A DNA stretch of 41,052 nt from Thermoleophilia bacterium (GTDB lineage Bacteria > Actinomycetota > Thermoleophilia > Gaiellales > Gaiellaceae): NCBI GenBank assembly GCA_025930955.1, contig JAICNY010000002.1, positions 1 to 41,052 of the forward strand, given 5' to 3'. Every line of letters starts with the position of its first letter. Within the stretch, counting starts at the first letter, position 1. Of the stretch, positions 33,268 to 41,052 are shown one piece after another. Below the pieces are notes generated by a model that saw only the letters and a program-made list of their open reading frames with translations, did not search any database and had not been told where the DNA came from. Position numbers and translations under genes: made by a program.

Positions 33268-33921
33268 GTGAACGAGCAGCCGCGAGTGCTGCTCGTCGAC
33301 GACCATGACCTCTTCCGGACCGGGCTCGCCAAGCTGCTGACCGAGCAGGGTGTCCACGTGATCGGCGAGGCTCCGACGGGCGAGGCCGCGCTCAGGCTCG
33401 TCGACGAGCTTACGCCGGACGTCGTGATCATGGATCTGAACATGCCGGGCCTCGGCGGCGTCGACGCGACGCGCGAGATCTCGGCCTCTGCTCCGCGCAC
33501 ACGCGTCGTCGTCCTGACCATCTCCGAGGACGACGACGACATCGTCGACGCGATCATGGCCGGCGCGTGCGGCTACCTCCTCAAGAACTCGACCGTCCAG
33601 GAGCTCGTCGCCGGGATCTCCGCCGCCGCGGACGGCGACTCGCTCATCTCGCCGCAGGTGGGGACGAAGGTGCTCCAGCAGCTGCGGGCCCAAGCGGGGG
33701 GCGTCCGCCGCGACACGGCCGCCCCGCGCATCGAGCTCTCGGAGCGCGAGCTCGACGTCCTCCGCCTCATCGCGATCGGCAAGGACAACGCCCAGATCGC
33801 GCAGGAGCTCTTCATCAGCCCGAAGACGGTCAAGAACCACATCTCGAACATCCTCATGAAGCTTCAGATCGAGAACCGCATCCAGGCCGCGGTCTACGCG
33901 GTTCGGAGCGGGATCGTCTAG
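33268..33921 (+). CDS. NarL/FixJ-type response regulator
   Basis: A 217-residue two-component regulator. The receiver domain (about 5-120) has the acid pocket Asp11-Asp12 (LLVDDHDLFRTGL), phospho-acceptor Asp56 (DVVIMDLNMPG), a Thr in VVVLTISEDDDD, and Lys in GYLLKNSTV. The LuxR-type HTH (about 152-217) reads ELSERELDVLRLIAIGKDNAQIAQELFISPKTVKNHISNILMKLQIENRIQAAVYAV. I chose GTG 33268, which fits the family length; GTG at 33241 is the alternative. TACAAT at 33203-33208 is a likely -10 box, giving a leader of 50 bases. No histidine kinase gene is adjacent. Its stop overlaps the next gene (CTAG). Confidence 0.93.
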   Translation: MNEQPRVLLVDDHDLFRTGLAKLLTEQGVHVIGEAPTGEAALRLVDELTPDVVIMDLNMPGLGGVDATREISASAPRTRVVVLTISEDDDDIVDAIMAGACGYLLKNSTVQELVAGISAAADGDSLISPQVGTKVLQQLRAQAGGVRRDTAAPRIELSERELDVLRLIAIGKDNAQIAQELFISPKTVKNHISNILMKLQIENRIQAAVYAVRSGIV

Positions 33922-34250
33922 AGCGGCTCGGCCGCGCCGCGCAGGACGCTCTCTCGCCGCGCACGAAGCCCGTCGAGAAGCCGCCGAAGCCGCGTCAGCT
34001 CGAGCTCGAGCTCGGCGAGGCGCTCCGAGAGGGCGACGAGGTGCGCCGCGCCGGCCTCCCCGCCCGCCTCGGCGAGGCCGGCCGCGATCTCGCGCTCCAT
34101 CCGCAGCTGCTCGCCCTCGATCGCGAGCGCCTCGGCATAGCCGTCGGTGAGCGTATGCTCCATTGCCTCGAGGAGGACATCCGGGGACCCCTCGGAAGGT
34201 TGCTCCACGAGCGCCTCGATCCGGTCGATGAGAGACGGACGATCGCCCAC
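33918..34250 (-). CDS. small coiled-coil protein, function unknown
   Basis: A 110-residue acidic, all-helical protein. The N-terminus is SLIDRIEALVEQPSEGSPDVLLEAMEHTLTDGYAEALAIEGEQLRMEREIAAGLAE. The C-terminal half is a heptad-rich coiled coil (LVALSERLAELELELTRLRRLLDGLRARRESVL). I do not recognise a family. The start is GTG at 34250, six bases after GATAAT (34257-34262), a good leaderless promoter, which argues that the gene is real. It is convergent with the response regulator and divergent from the PBP4-type carboxypeptidase. Confidence 0.72.
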   Translation of the reverse strand: MGDRPSLIDRIEALVEQPSEGSPDVLLEAMEHTLTDGYAEALAIEGEQLRMEREIAAGLAEAGGEAGAAHLVALSERLAELELELTRLRRLLDGLRARRESVLRGAAEPL

Positions 34251-34325
34251 CGACCCATTATCCGAGCCGCCCGTGGCACAAGACCATGGGCCGACCGGCC
34301 TATCTTTCGCCGCCGGAGTCCTACC

Positions 34326-35537
34326 GTGAGCACCACCCGCACCCGCCTGCTTCTCTCGCTCGCCGTCGTGCTCTCGGTCGCCGTCTCCGCGCCGGCCGCT
34401 GCGGCGCAGTCGCTCGCGACGCGGCTCGACCGGGCGCTCAACACCTCCGGCGTCTCGTGGAGCGCGAGCGGCGCGATCGCGCTCAACCTCTCGAACGGCC
34501 GCGTCGCGTACGCGCGGAACCTCGACAAGCCGTTCGAGCCGGCATCGAACCAGAAGCTCGCCGTGACGCTCGCCGCGCTCCACAAGCTCGGGCCGGACTA
34601 CCGGATCCCCACGCAGGCCTACGGCGAGGGTAGGCAGGACGGGGACGTCTGGCGCGGGCGGATCGTCATCAAGGGCTTCGGCGACCCCACGCTCACGACC
34701 TCCGACCTGAACACGCTCGCGCGCAAGGTGCGCGACCTCGGGATCACGCGCGTGACGGGCGGCGTGCGCGGCGACGAGACGTACTTCGACACGCGGCGCA
34801 CCGCGCCTGGCTGGAAGCCGAGCTTCTACAAGGTCTGGTGCCCGCCGCTCTCCGCGCTCGTCGTCGACCGCGCACGCGTGAACGGGACGGTCGTCGACCG
34901 CCCCGCGCTCGCGGCGGCGCACGCCTTCCGCGCAGCGCTCGTACGGAACGGCGTCGCCGTGATGCGCTCGGCCCACGTCGGGCCGCTCGGCGAGGAGGCG
35001 GTCGCGCTCGGGCGCGTCCGCTCGCCGCGGCTCGCGCTCCTCGTGCGCCGGATGAACCGCCCCAGCGACAACTTCTACGCCGAGATGCTGCTGAAGAAGC
35101 TCGGCGCGTACTTCCGCGGCAAGGGCACGAGTGGCGCCGGCGCCACGGTCGTACGCCGGGTGTTCCGAGCGCGCGGCGTGCCGCTCGCGGGGATCCGGAT
35201 CGCCGACGGCTCGGGCCTCTCCTCGCTCGACCGGCTGACGACGCGCGCGATCTCGAGGATGCTCGTCTCGGCGCGGAAGGACCCCGTGATCGGGTTGCCG
35301 TTCTTCAACTCGCTCCCGATCGCGGGCGTGAACGGGACGCTCAAGGACCGGATGCGCCGGGGCCCCGCCCGGGGCGTGGTCCGCGCAAAGACGGGCACGA
35401 CGCTCACCGCTTCCGCACTCTCCGGCTACGTCGGCTCGCGCTGGGTCTTCTCGATTCTCCAGAACGGCTCGCCCGTCCCCTGGACGTCTTCGCGTGCGAG
35501 CCAGGACCGCTTCGCCCAGATCCTCGCGGGCGGCTAG
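34326..35537 (+). CDS. dacB: D-alanyl-D-alanine carboxypeptidase/endopeptidase (PBP4, S13 family)
   Basis: A 403-residue secreted enzyme that trims or cleaves peptidoglycan peptides. The signal peptide ends near AAAAQ at residue 28. All three penicillin-binding motifs are visible: Ser74-x-x-Lys77 (PASNQKLAV), Ser247-Asp248-Asn249 (RPSDNFYAEMLLKKLG) and Lys355-Thr-Gly (VRAKTGTTLTASALSGYV). FGDPTLTT and GGVRGDETYFD lie in the S13 insert region. It is shorter than E. coli PBP4. The GTG at 34326 has GGAG seven bases upstream; the TATCTT box at 34301-34306 gives a short leader. Confidence 0.94.
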   Translation: MSTTRTRLLLSLAVVLSVAVSAPAAAAQSLATRLDRALNTSGVSWSASGAIALNLSNGRVAYARNLDKPFEPASNQKLAVTLAALHKLGPDYRIPTQAYGEGRQDGDVWRGRIVIKGFGDPTLTTSDLNTLARKVRDLGITRVTGGVRGDETYFDTRRTAPGWKPSFYKVWCPPLSALVVDRARVNGTVVDRPALAAAHAFRAALVRNGVAVMRSAHVGPLGEEAVALGRVRSPRLALLVRRMNRPSDNFYAEMLLKKLGAYFRGKGTSGAGATVVRRVFRARGVPLAGIRIADGSGLSSLDRLTTRAISRMLVSARKDPVIGLPFFNSLPIAGVNGTLKDRMRRGPARGVVRAKTGTTLTASALSGYVGSRWVFSILQNGSPVPWTSSRASQDRFAQILAGG

Positions 35538-35559
35538 CGCCCGGCGTATCGTTCGTCAC

Positions 35560-39301
<3,742 letters not shown>

Positions 39302-39316
39302 CGCCGCGGATGCTAG

Positions 39317-40036
39317 TCAGTCGTAGGCGACCCGCTCGAGGTAGAGGCCCCACGGAGGAGCCGTCCGGCCGGCCTCGCTCCGTGGGCGGCCCTCGAGCAG
39401 GCACGCGAACCTCTCCGGCTCCGCGTCGAGCATCGTCCCGACGAGCGTCCGCACCATGTGCCGGAGGAAGCTGTCGGCCGTGATCCAGAGCCCGAGCGCG
39501 TCGCCGTCGCGCTCCCACCGCGCGTCGAGGACCGCGCGGAGGAAGACGTCGTGCTGCGTGTCCGTCGGCGTGAACGCCCTGAAGTCGTGCTCGCCCGGGA
39601 GGAGCGCCGCGAGTGCCGCGAGGCGCTCGTCGTCGAGCGGGCGCGGGTGCCAGAGGGCCCGGCGCGCCTCGAAGGGGGACGGCGTCCGGCGTGTCCAGAT
39701 CCGGTAGCGGTACGTGCGGGAACGAGCCGAGAAGCGCGCGTGGAAGCCCTCCGGCGCCTCCTCCGCGGCGACGACGGCGACATCGTCCGGGAGCTCGGCG
39801 TTCAGCGCCTCGGCGGCGCGGGCGGCCGGCGGGCCCCCCGCGGCCGAGAGGCTCGCCACCTGCCCGCGCGCGTGCACGCCGGCGTCCGTGCGGCCCGCGA
39901 CCGCGAGCCCGTCCCAGGACGGGAAGACGGCGTCGAGCGCGGCGCGCAGCTCGCCCTCGACGGTCCGGCGGCCGGGCTGCGCGGCCCAGCCGGAAAACCC
40001 GGTCCCGTCGTACTCGAGCGTCAGCCGGTGGATCAC
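39317..40036 (-). CDS. truA: tRNA pseudouridine synthase A
   Basis: It makes pseudouridine at positions 38-40 of the tRNA anticodon stem. The 239 residues have the N-terminal [27 protein letters not shown] and the catalytic Asp51 in [35 protein letters not shown] and the C-terminal [21 protein letters not shown] are also typical. The start is GTG at 40036; no Shine-Dalgarno is seen. Its likely promoter (TACGTT at 40059-40064, minus) lies within the ArsR operator region, so the ArsR protein may affect it as well. It is usually beside ribosomal genes in bacteria, so this location is a rearrangement. Confidence 0.97.
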   Translation of the reverse strand: MIHRLTLEYDGTGFSGWAAQPGRRTVEGELRAALDAVFPSWDGLAVAGRTDAGVHARGQVASLSAAGGPPAARAAEALNAELPDDVAVVAAEEAPEGFHARFSARSRTYRYRIWTRRTPSPFEARRALWHPRPLDDERLAALAALLPGEHDFRAFTPTDTQHDVFLRAVLDARWERDGDALGLWITADSFLRHMVRTLVGTMLDAEPERFACLLEGRPRSEAGRTAPPWGLYLERVAYD

Positions 40037-40046
40037 GACGCGGAGC

Positions 40047-40095
40047 TTGACACGATCGAACGTAAGCAGTAACTTACCGTAAGCAATGGCTTACG
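40047..40095 (+). promoter_or_regulatory. promoter and tandem operator of the ArsR-type gene
   Basis: TTGACA (40047-40052) and TAACTT (40070-40075), 17 bases apart, form a near-consensus promoter. Two 16-bp inverted repeats with the same geometry, GTAAG...CTTAC, lie at 40062-40077 and 40079-40094, their starts 17 bases apart. The first covers the -10 box and the second covers the ATG (40086). The leader is only about 4 bases. This strongly suggests autorepression, and the divergent truA could be affected too. Confidence 0.82.
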
Positions 40096-40418
40096 CAACG
40101 GCGATCACCGCGCTGGCCGACCCGACCCGGCGGGCGGTCCTCGAGGAGCTCCGCTCCGGCCCCCGCGCCGTGGGCGAGATCGCGGCGCGCCTGCCGGTCA
40201 GCCGCCCGGCCGTCTCGCAGCACCTCCGAGTGCTGAAGGACGCCGGCCTCGTACGCGACCGGGCGCAGGGCACGCGGCGGCTCTACAGCCTGAACGGCGA
40301 CGGGCTCGCCGATCTGCGCGACTACGTGAACGGGTTCTGGGACGAGGCGCTCGCCGCATACGAGCGGGCCGCGAGAAGCGACACGGAAGGAGACGACGAT
40401 GGAGCAGGTCGTGAGTGA
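40086..40418 (+). CDS. ArsR-family winged-helix repressor
   Basis: A 110-residue regulator. The winged helix begins [63 protein letters not shown], the ArsR core with recognition helix [12 protein letters not shown]. No metal-binding Cys box (such as ELCVCD) is present, so it probably senses something other than metal or acts in the metal-free SRPBCC-linked group. The ATG at 40086 lies inside its own second operator repeat and there is no Shine-Dalgarno. Its last 20 bases overlap the SRPBCC gene. Such ArsR-SRPBCC operons are common in actinobacteria. Confidence 0.93.
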   Translation: MAYATAITALADPTRRAVLEELRSGPRAVGEIAARLPVSRPAVSQHLRVLKDAGLVRDRAQGTRRLYSLNGDGLADLRDYVNGFWDEALAAYERAARSDTEGDDDGAGRE

Positions 40419-40857
40419 TCTCACGCTACGCAAGAGGGTCGAGGTGGGCGCCCCGCCCGAGCGGGCGTTCCGCCTCTTCACCGAGGGGATGGGCACGTGG
40501 TGGCCGAAGGAGACGCACTCGGTCGGCGAGGAGCGGGCCGAGACGGTCGTCTTCGAGCCCGGCATCGGCGGCCGGATCGTCGAGCGGACGCTCGACGGCG
40601 AGGAGCACGTCTGGGGCACCGTGACCGCCTGGGAGCCGCCCCGCCGCCTCGTCATGACCTGGCACCCGGGCCGCGGGCCCGAGACGGCCCAGGAGGTCGA
40701 GGTGCGCTTCGAGCCGTCCGGCGCGGGAACGCGCGTCGAGCTCGTCCACACCGGCTGGGAGCGGCTCGGCGACCGTGCTGCGGCCGTGTACGACAACTAC
40801 GACGGCGGCTGGAGCTACGTCGTCGGCGAGCGCTTCGCCGCCGCGGCGAACGCGTGA
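40399..40857 (+). CDS. SRPBCC/AHSA1-family protein
   Basis: A 152-residue hydrophobic-ligand-binding helix-grip-fold protein. It shows LRKRVEVGAPPERAFRLFTEGMGTWWPKETHSVG at the N-terminus, then ETVVFEPGIGGRIVERTLDGEEHVWGTVTAWEPPRRLVMTWHPG and VEVRFEPSGAGTRVELVHTGWERLG. These are the AHSA1 (activator of Hsp90 ATPase) type elements. The ligand is unknown. The ATG at 40399 has GAAGGAG at 40386-40392, inside the overlapping ArsR gene, so the pair is translationally linked. A long hairpin follows the stop. Confidence 0.9.
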   Translation: MEQVVSDLTLRKRVEVGAPPERAFRLFTEGMGTWWPKETHSVGEERAETVVFEPGIGGRIVERTLDGEEHVWGTVTAWEPPRRLVMTWHPGRGPETAQEVEVRFEPSGAGTRVELVHTGWERLGDRAAAVYDNYDGGWSYVVGERFAAAANA

Positions 40858-40864
40858 CGAAGCG

Positions 40865-40912
40865 CGGGAGCCCTTCGCTTAGTAACACAGTGGTACTAGC
40901 GAAGGGCTCCCG
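40865..40912 (+). terminator. GTAACACAGTGTTAC-core hairpin, copy 3, after the SRPBCC gene
   Basis: A perfect 15-bp stem (CGGGAGCCCTTCGCT at 40865-40879, complement at 40898-40912) encloses an 18-base loop (40880-40897) containing GTAACACAGTGGTAC, itself nearly palindromic. It begins 7 bases after the stop codon. It has no U-tract. The core is shared with 14979-14993 and 27001-27015. Confidence 0.75.
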
Positions 40913-40969
40913 GCCCACCCGAGGCGCACCGGTTCCACCGTGTGGCCGAGCGGGCATCATCCGCCTGGG

Positions 40970-41052
40970 ATGGCCGGCGGAAAGATCACGCTCCGCGAGG
41001 CGCAGACGATCGCCTATCTGCTCGAGCACGGGCGGATGCCCGACCCCGAGAC
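40970..41052 (+). CDS. start of an unknown protein, cut by window edge
   Basis: An ATG at 40970 is followed by an open frame to the window end, giving GGKITLREAQTIAYLLEHGRMPDPE after the first two residues. A CATCAT box (40955-40960) lies nine bases upstream, similar to other starts here. Nothing can be said about function from 27 residues. It could also be a chance open frame. Confidence 0.4.
   Translation, partial: MAGGKITLREAQTIAYLLEHGRMPDPE

Overview
The window is very GC-rich, densely packed DNA from a member of the Actinomycetota. The class Thermoleophilia (Gaiellales/Solirubrobacterales-like) is my best guess, but that placement is inference. The support is the gene order tilS-hpt-ftsH-folP-folB-folK-...-coaX-...-lysS, which matches the conserved actinobacterial block with folE, panC and panD missing. 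Actinobacterial families (DUF2469, a DUF4081-GNAT fusion, a cyclase-ATPase regulator) and frequent GTG/TTG starts agree with this. No phage, insertion sequence or CRISPR array was seen.

Layout. 1-3857: lysS (cut by the window edge), greA, dusB and an MscS-like membrane protein. 3965-7501: a three-part fusion of class III cyclase, AAA-type ATPase and family 5 solute-binding domain. 7498-14931: coaX, DUF2469, folK/folB/folP, a 408-base repeat-rich gap, a lipoprotein, ftsH, hpt and tilS, all on the minus strand with 4-base GTGA overlaps. 15004-26996: secreted or lipid-anchored proteins, a GNAT enzyme, a purine nucleoside phosphorylase, a lipid kinase, a thioesterase, a VanW-family envelope protein, a GH3 domain protein, an acyl-CoA dehydrogenase, a cupin, a HAD phosphatase, a nitrilase-family amidase and a CoA-binding protein. 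27107-30700: an LVIVD-repeat secreted protein, tRNA-Pro(CGG), a Nif3-like protein, a probable small structured RNA ahead of a 59-aa HTH gene, and Ku. 30895-36673: cell-wall genes (NlpC/P60 and 3D-domain proteins with a shared type of coiled coil, and a PBP4-type carboxypeptidase), a NarL-type response regulator and a frameshifted beta-propeller lipoprotein. 36670-41052: ligA, a HAD phosphatase, truA, an ArsR-SRPBCC pair with a clear operator, and the first codons of another gene.

The genes are mostly housekeeping: translation and tRNA modification (lysS, dusB, tilS, truA), folate and CoA cofactors, purine salvage (hpt, deoD), DNA repair (ligA, ku) and envelope remodelling.

The most unusual signals are non-coding. 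(1) About twenty genes have a TANNNT-type -10 box ending 6-8 bases before the start codon, implying extensive leaderless transcription. At three loci, two such boxes overlap face to face between divergent genes. (2) Two copies of a double-hairpin element lie just after stop codons, with a fixed 12-27-12 geometry, conserved interior bases and unrelated but perfectly complementary arms. (3) Three hairpins just after stop codons share a GTAACACAGTGTTAC core. (4) GGGGTCAGACCCC palindromes recur at exactly 119-base spacing. The most unusual protein is the cyclase-ATPase-solute-binding fusion.
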